Shown in pieces: positions 51,952 through 62,700 of a DNA stretch of 64,000 nucleotides. Both the position numbers and the translations under genes were made by a program. This DNA comes from Eopsaltria australis (taxonomy: Eukaryota > Chordata > Aves > Passeriformes > Petroicidae): the NCBI GenBank assembly GCA_034509425.1, contig JAVTVJ010000452.1, positions 744,001 to 808,000 of the forward strand, in the 5' to 3' direction. The number at the start of each line of letters is the position of its first letter. Position 1 is the first letter of the stretch. Below the pieces are notes generated by a model, which was given only the letters and a program-made list of their open reading frames with translations, did no database searches and was not told where the DNA came from.

Positions 51952-53494
51952 CTGAGGTCAGCGCCGAGGGCAGCACTGAGGGCACAGGACTGCGCTGCAG
52001 GCTGACGGCTGCGCTGAGGGCACCATTGAGGGCACCATTGAGGGCACCATTGAGGGCACCATTGAGGGCGCCATTGAGGGCACCATCGAGGGCTGAGGGC
52101 CCCGCGGAAGGCTAACGGCCCCGCCGAAGGCGGAGGACTGCGCCAAGGGCAGTGCTGAGGACTGAGGGCGGCGCTGAGGGCGGCACTGAGGGCTGAGGGC
52201 GGCACTGAGGGCTGATGGCGGCGCTGAGGGCTGAGGGCGGTGCTGAGGGCGGTGCTGAGGGCTGAGGGCTGAGGGCGATGCTGAGGGCTGAGGGCTGAGG
52301 GCGGTGCTGAGGGCGGTGCTGAGGGCGGTGCTGAGGGCGGTGCTGAGGGTTGAGGGCTGAGGGCGGTGCTGAGGACTGAGGGCGGTGCTGAGGACTGAGG
52401 GCGGTGCTGAGAGCTGAGGGCGGTGCTGAGAGCTGAGGGCGGTGCTGAGGGGGTGGCTGAGGCGGTGCTGAGGGCTCAGGGCTGAGGGCGGTGCTGAGGG
52501 CGGGCTGAGGGCGGTGCTGAGAGCTGAGGGCGGGGCTGAGGGCGGTGGCTGAGGGCTGAAGGGCGGTGCTGAGGGCTGAGGGCTGAGGGCGCGTGCTGAG
52601 GGGCTGAGTGGCTGAGGGCTGAAGGGCGGTGCTGAGGGCTGAGGGCGGCTGCTGGAGGGCTGAGGGCGGTGCTGAGGGCTGCTGAGGCTGGGGCGGTGAT
52701 GAGGCTGAGGGCGGTGGCTGAGGGCGGTGCTGAGGGCTGAGGGCGGTGCTGAGGGCTGAGGGCTGAGGGGCGGTGCTGAGGGCGGTGCTGAGGGCTGAGG
52801 GGGGGGCTGAGGGCGGTGCTGAGAGCTGAGGGCGTGCTGAGGCGGTGCGAGGGCTGAGGGCGGGGCTGAGGGCGGTGCTGAGGGCTGAGGGCGGTGCTGA
52901 GGGCTGAGGGCGGTGCTTGAGGGCTGAGGGCGGTGCTGAGCGGCTGCGGGCGGGCTGAGGGCTGAGGCTGAGGCGGTGCTGAGGGCTGAGGGGCGGTCTG
53001 AGGGCTTGAGGCTGAGGCGGTGCTGAGGGCGGTGCTGAGGGCTGAGGGCGGGGCTGAGGGCGGTGCTGAGGGTGAGGGCGGGGCTGGGGCTGAGGGCGGT
53101 GCTGAGGGCTGAGGGCGGTGGCTGAGGGCTCAGGGCGGTGCTGAGGGCTGAGGGCTGAGGGCTGAGGGCGGTGCTGAGGCGGTGCTGAGGACGGTGCTGA
53201 GGGCTGAGGCGGGGCTGAGGGCGGTGCTGAGGGCTGAGGGCGGGGCTGAGGGCGGGGCTGAGAGCTGAGGGCGGTGCTGAGGGCTGAGGGCAGTGCTGAG
53301 GGCTGAGGGCGGTGCTGAGGGCGGTGCTGAGGGCTGAGGGAGGTGCTGAGGGCTGAGGGCTGAGGGCGGTGCTGAGGGCTGAGGGCTGAGGGCGGTGCTG
53401 AGGGCGGGGCTGAGGGCGGTGCTGAGGGCTGAGGGCGGTGCTGAGGGCTGAGGGCGGTGCTGAGGGCTGAGGGCGGTGCTGAGGGCTGAGGGCG
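51952..53494. repeat. 1.5-kb G-rich minisatellite upstream of MOV10L1
   Basis: This is a tandem array made of a 7-bp unit CTGAGGG and a 12-bp unit CTGAGGGCGGTG, most often combined as a 19-bp unit (GCTGAGGGCTGAGGGCGGT). Units are shuffled and lightly mutated through the whole block. The plus strand has regularly spaced GGG runs that fit G-quadruplex patterns. On the minus strand the 19-bp unit has no stop in any frame, which produces overlapping open frames of 490-514 codons with a Pro/Ser/Ala/Leu/Gln/His/Arg composition. These are repeat artefacts. The array ends about 210 bp before the MOV10L1 start codon. Confidence 0.97.
52017..52090. repeat. 12-bp sub-array (GAGGGCACCATT) within the minisatellite
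   Basis: About six head-to-tail units at the left part of the array, differing from the main unit by ACCATT in place of GGTGCT. This distinct, more homogeneous sub-family points to separate local expansion. Confidence 0.93.
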
Positions 53495-53705
53495 GACCCC
53501 ACCGCCGGGGCAGCGCCTGCGTGGCCCCGCGGGCGCCCCCGACGCGCGTGGCGCTCCCGCGTGACCCGGAGCGCGCAGCGCCATTGGTCGCGGCAGCGCG
53601 GGCTCGAGGCGCCTTGGAGGGAGGCTTCGCGCCTCGGCTCTGCGGGCTCCGGCGCCTGTCCAAGACGGTCCTGGGGACTCTGGCTCTTCGCTAAGGCGCT
53701 CCGGG
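53495..53705 (+). promoter_or_regulatory. MOV10L1: CpG-island promoter and 5' UTR of MOV10L1
   Basis: This sequence is very GC-rich with many CG dinucleotides (for example GACGCGCGTGGCGCTCCCGC) and no TATA box. An inverted CCAAT box (CCATTGG) is at 53581-53587. It lies between the minisatellite and the MOV10L1 start codon. The start site cannot be placed exactly. In mouse and chicken this gene is driven in the testis by the MYB-family factor A-MYB; I did not find a clear MYB site in this short stretch. Confidence 0.75.
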
Positions 53706-53784
53706 ATGCTCTTTCTCCTTTCTAAGGCGTTCTCCTACTTCTGGAGACGCGCAGATGACGAAGATGAGAGATGGGCGACCTCTG
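53706..53784 (+). CDS. MOV10L1: MOV10L1 exon 1 coding part (aa 1-26)
   Basis: The ATG in the CpG island gives [20 protein letters not shown] and ERWATS, equivalent to human MLSLAAKLVAFFWRTAD. The donor is GTAGGA after a 1-nt carry-over. The hydrophobic first residues are shared with the human protein, which supports this start. Confidence 0.92.
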
Positions 53785-56700
53785 GTAGGAGTTCTGGGCT
53801 GGTTGTGGGTTTGTGGTGCAGCTTCTGCGCCGTGAGGCGTGCTCGTTCCCCACGTGGCTGGAGCTGAGTGCAGACCTGTTTCCTTAAGAAAGGATGTAAG
53901 GTGAAAATTGAGATTATAAGGCATCATTTAAACTTCAAAGGATGTGGAAGGTTTCCCAGAAGTACTTTTTTTGCCGTTTCCTGGGTAGGACAGGTTACTT
54001 TTGCTGCTGAGAGTATGGAGTGAGGTGCAGGAGCAGTGCCCTGGCAGCCAGGAGGGCCAGACCTGTCCTGGGGTGCATCAGGCACAGCATCCGTGGCTGG
54101 GTGAGAGAGGGGATTGTCCTGCTCTGCTCTGCACTGGGACGGCCTCAGCTCAAGTCCTGTGTTTAGTTTCAGATGCCTCGATATAAGAACTACATGAAAC
54201 CATTATAGTGGGTCTGGTGGAGGCTGAGCAAGACGGGGAAGGGTCTCAAGGGTGTGACTTAGGAGCAGCAGTGAGGTCACTCAGCTTGTTCAGCTTGGAG
54301 CAAAGAAGGCTGAGGTGGGACCTCATCGCAGTCGACACCTTTAGGGAGGGGGTGGTGCTGGTCTCCTCTCCTTGAGGACCAGTGGCAAGATACAAGGACA
54401 TGAAAGGAAGCTGCTTCAGGGGAATTTCAGATTGGACAGTGGGAAAAGGCTCTTCACTGGGAGGGTGGTCAGTCACTGAAACAGGCTTCCCAGGGAAGGC
54501 ATCAAGTCTGTCAGAGTTCAAGGGGCATCTGGGTGATGCATTGAATCATATTGTTTAGTTTTAGGTACTCCTGAGGAGCAGGGATTTAGACCCCATGATC
54601 CTTATGGGTCTCTTTCAGTGTGAGATATTCTATGATTTTTTTAAATGGGGCTTGAAGTTGGTTTTAAAATGTAGTTTGTATTTAACTAGCTTTATTAATT
54701 CACTAAAACCATAAATTGCCATAAGACTTCAGGATTTAATTGTGAAAATAATTAATTGCCAGCTGTTGCTATTTCCAGTTGGCCTTTTGATAGAACATGT
54801 GTCCCTTTTAGTAGCATTCATAATTTTTTGCATAGTTCTATAAAAAAGTGATTTGAGTTTATGTCGACACTTTCCCTTTTGATGCAGGTGATAAAGAATT
54901 GAAAAGGGTACAAGGAGTAGTGACAAGACTTTGCCATGATTATGGGATGATAGATGACATGATAGTCTTCACAAAGGATGTTGTTACAAAAAACGTGCTG
55001 CTGGCTGTTGGACAAGAAGTTATTGCCACTGTGGAAGAGGATAAAACATCAGGTGGCCTGAAGGCTGTCTGGGTAAGAGGTGAAGATAAATAGTAGTCTC
55101 ACTTTCTCCATAAGTACCTTGAGGCTTTTTTTTGGAAGTTGCTGTAGTGTTAGCCTCACAAATTCTACAAAATAGGAGAAATTGCAAGCCCTTCACCTAG
55201 AGGGGATAAGTTGGGTTTTGTGGGTTGTTTCATTGTTTCATTCAGTGTCCTTTCAAATTATGTTTAATACTGATTCTCTGAATGTAGGTGTAGATGTAGG
55301 GAATAAGAAGCTACTAGTTGAGATAATCACATCAGAATTTTAGTCACAGCTACTCTAGATCTGTATAACTTTTCCAAGTTTCACTGTCAGTTTTATGTTA
55401 CTGTTATATGAATGGATATGGAGTAATTTTCAAGTTCCAGTTGTGTACAGTCACATTGCTGGATGTGGTTTTCCTGTCAAATGAAAAAAAATCTTAATAA
55501 GACCTAAAGGGTCTAAGGGATATGTGAGAAAGATTTGAAAAATCAGCATGTTATTGTAGCAGTTGTCAGTGCTGCAGTGTACAACACTCTTTAAAAAAGA
55601 GAAGTTACTGTTTATTACTTACTGGTTTTGTGTACAAAAAGTCAGTTACAGTAAGTAATTGTCTGATAAGAAGCTTTACCTCTATAAGCAATTGAAATTC
55701 TGTTTATTTATTGTAGGAATATATATTTAATTCTAAGTATCAGCTGTTTAAATGTTGGGGTTATTTTTGTATTAATAGGTAGACACCATCCAAAATACAC
55801 AAGAAGACTCCAGTCCCATTTGTGATGCCTCTGAACTAAATAAGAAAATATTAATTGGCAATATTACTTCTCTGACTGTGGATGGTGGCTATATTAATCA
55901 GAATACATACTTTGCAATGCAAGACGTCTGGGAAGGTGTGTAGGGACTTCTTTCCTCTTTCTTATTTTTAATTTTTAATATTTTTATATTTTATATTTAA
56001 TACTTCATTTTAATTTTTAATATTTTTGTGCATGCAATAGAAATACCTTCTGATAAACTTGCAGTTGTCATCTCAAATAAGTTCTAATAGAATATGCAGT
56101 GAGACATAGTGAAACAGCCAGACATGGATGAAGAAAGCTGCCTGTTCGTTATCACTGAGCATGACCTGCATTTAAGCATAAGTTACATGTAAGCAGGTGT
56201 ATTTTTCCACTAGCATCTCTTATGTAGTTTGTCATAACCTGCAAGGCAAAGGACTGCAAAGGGAACTTTGGACTCAGTGGCTCTGAATAATGCATTGTTC
56301 TGGCTTTTATTTACCTTACACTAATTCTGTAGGGCAGTAATGTAAATGTTATCAATAGTAATTAACCCTGAGAAATGTTCTGGTTTGTATAGATTTCAAA
56401 CCTTATGAAGGTGACTGGGTGCAAGCAAAATATTACATTAATTCGACAACATGGAAGAGTCAAGCAGTTGCTGTAAGACCTTTGAGGTATAAACAAGTAA
56501 ACAAGGTAAATGTTCTGCACATGGTTTTTGGCTCAAGGAATCCTGGGTGAAGTGAGGTTTTGAATTGGTTTCAGTTACAAATATTGGTAGATATTCTGTA
56601 ACACATCTTTAAATTAAAGATAAAATGTAGCAATTCATCCATTTAGAGGATGTTTCTAAAATAAGGCATTTTGGAAATACATACGTGTTTTGGGTTGAAC

Positions 56701-59700
56701 AGAAAGAGTGACTAACTTACCTGTTATGAATTGCTGATTTGAATTCTTACTATTAGTTATAATGAGGATGTATCATGACTAGGGAATTTATTATGTTTAA
56801 TTTATTCAAGTGTAAAAAAAACACGGTCCCTTTTTTTTTTATTTTAAAATATTTGTTCGCTCTAGTAATGCATATGCTATGCTAGGTTTATGGTTTGTTG
56901 TCTTAGTCTTAACTGTATATATTGAATATTTGCACATCAAGCATAGGAAAAATATTCTTCTCATCACTGCTAGTATGGAAGTATAAATTAGATAAGTTGA
57001 TACGTCACAAGAAAGGTCTAGTGCACATATTGTAGCATGCACTTCAGTGGAACTTAATGCTTATTTGAAATACTTGTGTTTCTTTATCATTTTAAATCTG
57101 CAGAAAAGCACAGTGATTCTAGGTTAGTGTTCTCTGTTTACTTCCTGTGAATAACTGAAATTTCAGAATGTATTTTTATTAATTCTAGAAGGGCTGTTTC
57201 AGGGGAAAAAAGTAGGCAATGTTAGTATGTCTGTTAAAAGATAATATCAAGTAACAGTGAATACAAACTATTACAGGTTCACATTTCCAGCATCTGTGGA
57301 AGAACTGGGACAGTGGATGACACCATATTTTTCACTTTGGATTCACTGAGACTTCCTGATGGTTACTCACCTCGTAGACATGATCTAGTGAACACAATTG
57401 TGGTGGAGAGCAGCCAGTCCTGTTACATTTGGAGAGCTCTCTGCCTAGTACCAGTCAGCCAGGATAGGTAACATTATTTTGTTCTCTTTATAACAGTTAG
57501 ACATGTGGTGTAGTTATGCAGCTTACATTTCATTGCTTCTGTTAGGCAAGAAATACTGTGAATATTTCCCTAGTTGACCAGAAAGTATAATAGACCATGG
57601 GGAAAACCAGAACATGATATGATTTGGCCCTTGTTGTTCACGTTTTTTTCCCTTTCCAGAAGGTGGGAACAGGAGTGCTTACTAGAGAAGCAAAACTAGT
57701 AGCAGCTGAGCTCGGGGATATTGCTAGGCAGGGAAGGAGTTTTGCATGCATATTAGAAAAATGCAAAGTTCATGTGTTTCTTCTAAATTGTGCTCCTCTA
57801 GTAGGGACTTCATTGTTTGAAAACAAATCGCAGCAAAATTCATATAAAATTAATGTTTCTTTAATCCACTTTGATGAAGTTACAATGATTGTTCAGATAT
57901 CTGTCCTAAAAGGAAAAGTTTAATGGTCTAAATAATAGAGATTCGTTAGGCTTGCAAGTGTTGAATTGAGAGGCTCTGCAGGGACTTTAGTTGTTATATG
58001 TGATATGAGGAGGATCTGGACACACTGCGGAAGAGGTTGGGAAAAGTAGATGATGTTAAGTATAGAGAAGAAGCAAAACTTAGTGAAACAATCAACTACA
58101 TAAATGTAAAATGGGCAGCTAGTCAATAACAGACCTCAGCAGAGATCTGGAATTTGACTCATGAGTTTAAGTGTCTGTCCTGTGAAGCACACAAATACTA
58201 CCTGTATTAAGAGATGTGTTAACTGTGAAATCTGTCGCTTTCCATGCTGAGATCTTGGCAGGATTACATAATCTAACTCTGCAGGCCAAAAATAAATTGC
58301 CAGTTGGAAAGTCCAAAGGGGAGAGCTAAAGGGCAATCTGGTATCTTTCAAACATCATCTTTGGGAGATCTCTAGGAAATTTAACCAAGGCCAGTATACA
58401 AGTCTTCTAAGGATCTACAAAGAATCATATAAGCTATTTTCTCTAGAAATAACAGATAATAATAAATTGTACGTAGATGAAACTTGAGGTATTTACATCA
58501 TTTTGCAAAACAGTACAAATTGTTCACATCTTTTTTTCAGTTGCACCTATTTTTAATGATAGATTTTATACAGAAAATTATTACAAAAGCCGAATTACAA
58601 AAGTAGACCTTAGAGTTGATTTCTCAGGTTCAGTGTACGTCCTCCCATATCAAAAACTGCAGTTTAAGCTGCAGTGGGAGACATCTAGTGGGCTTGGCTT
58701 GTAAATGGTTGTAGCTAATGAAAAGCAGCTGCACTCATTTTCTACTTCAGTGTATCAGATAACCCAGGAATACTAAGGGTGTGTACATACTAGTGAGGTT
58801 ATTAAAATATTTCTAAGTTATTTCTGTGCCACTTTATCTAAATTAATAGTTTTTTAATTACAGAAGAGAAACCACATTAAAAATTTGTTTCTACAGGTAG
58901 AAGACACCAAGAGTTTAGACCTGTGCTCTGTGTTTCAGACAGGAAAGAGCATGTGCCTGGTTTCATAGGCATTTTTCATCAGTCATATGTGATAAAAGTT
59001 TTCAAGGGTACTTTTTGATTTTCAACTGTTTTTAGTTTTGTCCTCAGCTTGCTGATTTCAGATTGGAACAGTTAGCAGAAGACACAAGTCCATAGGTTGA
59101 AACACTTCCAGTCTAGTTGTTTTATCTCTTAGCTGCAGTGCTAACCATGACTTTTGCTAAGGAGCTGCTCTTTGTTGTGTCTTTGTTCCGCTCCCAAAGA
59201 CAGCCATAATCACTTCGCTCACCATTTGATTCGGCTCTTCAGCAGGGATTAGTTAACTTATCAATCACTTTAGTCTTGCATCCAAAGTTTTATGCTGGTT
59301 TATTGTGCTGCTGACAAAAGACTTATTGCTGTTTAAATTAGTAAAGTTAATCCAATTGTCTTGGAAGTATAAATGGCTGAGAACAAAATAAACTGTCTCA
59401 GCTGCTTCTTTCTAAATATTGTGACTGTGGCTTGGTATAGTGTTTCTTAAACTTGTGCTGAATCAAAGATACTTGCTGATTAGTGTTTAAAAACCACTAC
59501 CTAAAATTATTTTTACAGACAATCTCAGTCTAATGGAGGTAGTGTGGATGAGCCTTATGAAGACTTAATGAGAGACAAAGGAGAGTTGAAAATATCAAGA
59601 ATGACTGACTTTGGAACTCTGAAGCAGGGGGAATCTAAAAGAATGATCGTTTCAATAGAGTAAGCCTTTCTGATTGTTCGAATATGTCTTTATTTCCATC

Positions 59701-62700
59701 ACTCTGCAATCTGTTAACCTGTTTTACATACAGAAACCTCTTCTAGTGGAGCCCTGTGGTTTGTGATCTTCAAGTAACCTTCAGATACTATAGAATTAAA
59801 GAGAATTTCACCTTGAATTTAATGATTGTAGGATAGCCTTTTTGATAGTGAGCGTTTATTTTGCAGATACTGCTTTGAGACTCCCCCATCCTATATCTCT
59901 TTTCAATCCTAGTAAAATCCTTCCTAGAATGAGGATTGAAGTAAAAGCTTTTACTTGTGTGTTTAGTTCAAACTGCCGATATTCTGCCATCTTCAAAATC
60001 TTAGAACAACAGGACTGTTGTATACTCTTGTATAAGAAGCAGACCAGAATTTTTTTCGAGGTTTTTTTTTGTAAACTTGGATGCTGAGAAACTGTTAATA
60101 TATCCTTAGGAGGGTTTTATTTAGGTGGTGGATTTTTTTGAGTTTTTTGGGGATTGGTTGGTTGGGGTTTTTTGTGTGTGTATTTTTTTTTTCACATCTG
60201 GGCATAAAGGCTTAAATGAAGACACACCTGAATACTCATTATTTGTTGTTCTATATTCTTTTCTAAGAGTTGGTTACCCAATGACGAATTTTAAGCTCCC
60301 ATTGGTATTTTTATATGCTTTATATGCTTTTATATGGTAGTTGATGTAACCTAGAAACATTAACATAAAGCAGAGGTTCTTGTCCTCATTAGTTAGAAGC
60401 AGCAGTGCAATTTCTTTTTGATAGCAGTTATGAAATAAGGGGAACTAACCTGCTGCAGACAATTGTATTTGACTTCAGGTAGAAATTAACTTCTCAAGAA
60501 CATTCACCATGCAGTTAATTATGTAACTAATCACTTAACTACTAGGAATAAAGGGAGCATACCACAGTCCTTAATCAGCTGCACATTGGCTGGATGGGTG
60601 AAAGACAAGCAATTCAGTGTTGAGATTCCTCAAAAATGTGAGAACAGTCCAGAAGCATATCTGCCATCTTCTCCAATAAATCAAGAAAACCTCTCAAAAG
60701 CTGCAATTAATTCATTTAGCAACAGTGGAGGAACAGCATCTGAGTCATTGAACCATACATCCATTATGAAGAATGGAGTAATTTCAGGTACAGTGAAATG
60801 ATAACATTTGCTAACATTGCTGAATATTAGCTCCTCAGAAGACCAGTAGTTTTGTTTGAGGAGACTTGCTATGTTAGCAATAGAAATTGTGCTAACAAAA
60901 TTTATTGTTACACATTTACTACAGAAGGAATTAGTTTTCAAGATACAAATTTACCAAGCACAAAGGAAAACAATTCCTTGGTGAAAGATGAAAATCTGCA
61001 AAATGGAGAAAGTGAGCAAAAAGACCATGTGGAGCAACCTATTGAGCACAGCAATATTACTCCAGAAATTGTGATACCACCAGGTGAAAAACTTTTCATA
61101 GTGATTATATGCACAGCTGTGTAAGTATTTCTTTTCATTTTTTCTAACCAATGCAATGGCAGCAAGTAATGAAAATAGACTCAACAGTTCCCGTATTCTG
61201 GGCATAGTTCTCTTCTTGACATATTGTTCTTTAACCCCAGCTGGCAGCTAATCCCCACTCAGCTGCTCGCTCACTCCTTCCAGCCAAACGACAGGGACAA
61301 TGGGAAGAGTAGAAGTGAGAAAACTCATAGGTTGAGACAAAGACAGTTTAAAAGCCACAAACACAAGGAAAGTAAAACAAGGAATTTGTTCACCACTTCC
61401 CATGGACAGACAGGTGTTCAGCCATCCCCGGGACAGCAGGGCTCCATCACACATGATGGTGACTCAGGAAGACAAGTGCCATCACTCAGAATGTCCTCCC
61501 TTCTTTCTTCCCCCAGCTTTATGTACTGAGCATGATGGCCTGTAATGTGAAATATCCCTTGGGGCAGTTGGTGTCGGCTGTCCCAGCTGTGTCTCCTGCC
61601 AGTTCCTTGTACACCCCCAGCCTCCTTGCTGGTGGTGCAGTATTAGAAGGGAAAAAGGCCTTGGCTCCGTAAGCCCTTTTCAACACAGTAAAAACATCCC
61701 TATGTTATCAACACTTTTTTCAGCACAGATCCAAACCAGAGCACCATACTAGCTACTATGAGAAAGTTAACTCTACCCTGCTCAAAACCAGCACATAATG
61801 TAGTGTAAAGTAAAGCCAATACATTATTAGCAAATCATCCGGAAACCTATGTTAGACTTTGAAAGTTGTTACCATTTTAGTACTTGATTCTGAATTTTTA
61901 TTGAAAGAAAATGGTAGTAGTTAATGAAGCAGTGTGAGTGGGAGTAGGTAACATCTCTAAAATGACACAGTGAAGATAATCCCTGCAGATGGATATATTC
62001 TTTGTAGTTAATCCATTGCTCCATAAATACCAGAGCAAAGGCATTTTTCCTGGGAATTACTGTTATATCTGATGCATTTCTTTTAGTCTTTAGTATCCTG
62101 TATTGCTACCTGCCCTGATCTCAAGTCTTCCTGTTCTGTGATAGGAAATTGGAGTTATGTGTGCGGAAATAGGAAAGAAAAAGCTTTCTTCCTTTGCTGA
62201 AGGTGTAATTCACAGAGGAAGTGGTTTGCAAGTCTTAGAAAACCCTCAAAAATCAAAAAGTACTCAGCTACACAAAATATTTTATTAGTTTGGTTAAGAA
62301 TGGAAAGTGACTTTGTGGGAGCTCTTACATTCAAGTAGGGGTAGGAACCTTCTGCAGCAAAGCTTGCATTTGCATACCTTTCACTTGCTTTCAGCTGTAG
62401 CTCTGCAGACTTTGTGTTCCACAGCCATTGGTGATGGTAAAGATGGTAAAGGAAAAGTTGGACAGGGGAAGACAAGATTTTGTTCATCAAAATAATGGTG
62501 CAATAATATTCACACTACTTAACATTTTAAATAGGGAAGCAAGGGGTAAAAAGTTTCTTAGGAGGATGATTTAGCTGTAGTTTGAAAGATAAAGCTGCAG
62601 GCATAGCTTGCCTTCCTGGAGATGGACATGTAGAAAGAACTATTTATATTTCACTGTAAATGCACAAAGTCTTAGAATCTTCTAATAATACAGACTAATC

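Noticed and set aside
51958..53663. Overlapping minus-strand open frames of 514, 490 and 177 codons
   Set aside because: They are translations of the minisatellite. The unit has no stop in any frame, and the three frames give the same cyclic Pro/Ser/Ala-rich peptide.
57624..57923. 99-codon plus-strand frame in MOV10L1 intron 5 after a pyrimidine tract
   Set aside because: Joining it to exon 5 gives an early stop, and it resembles no part of MOV10L1.
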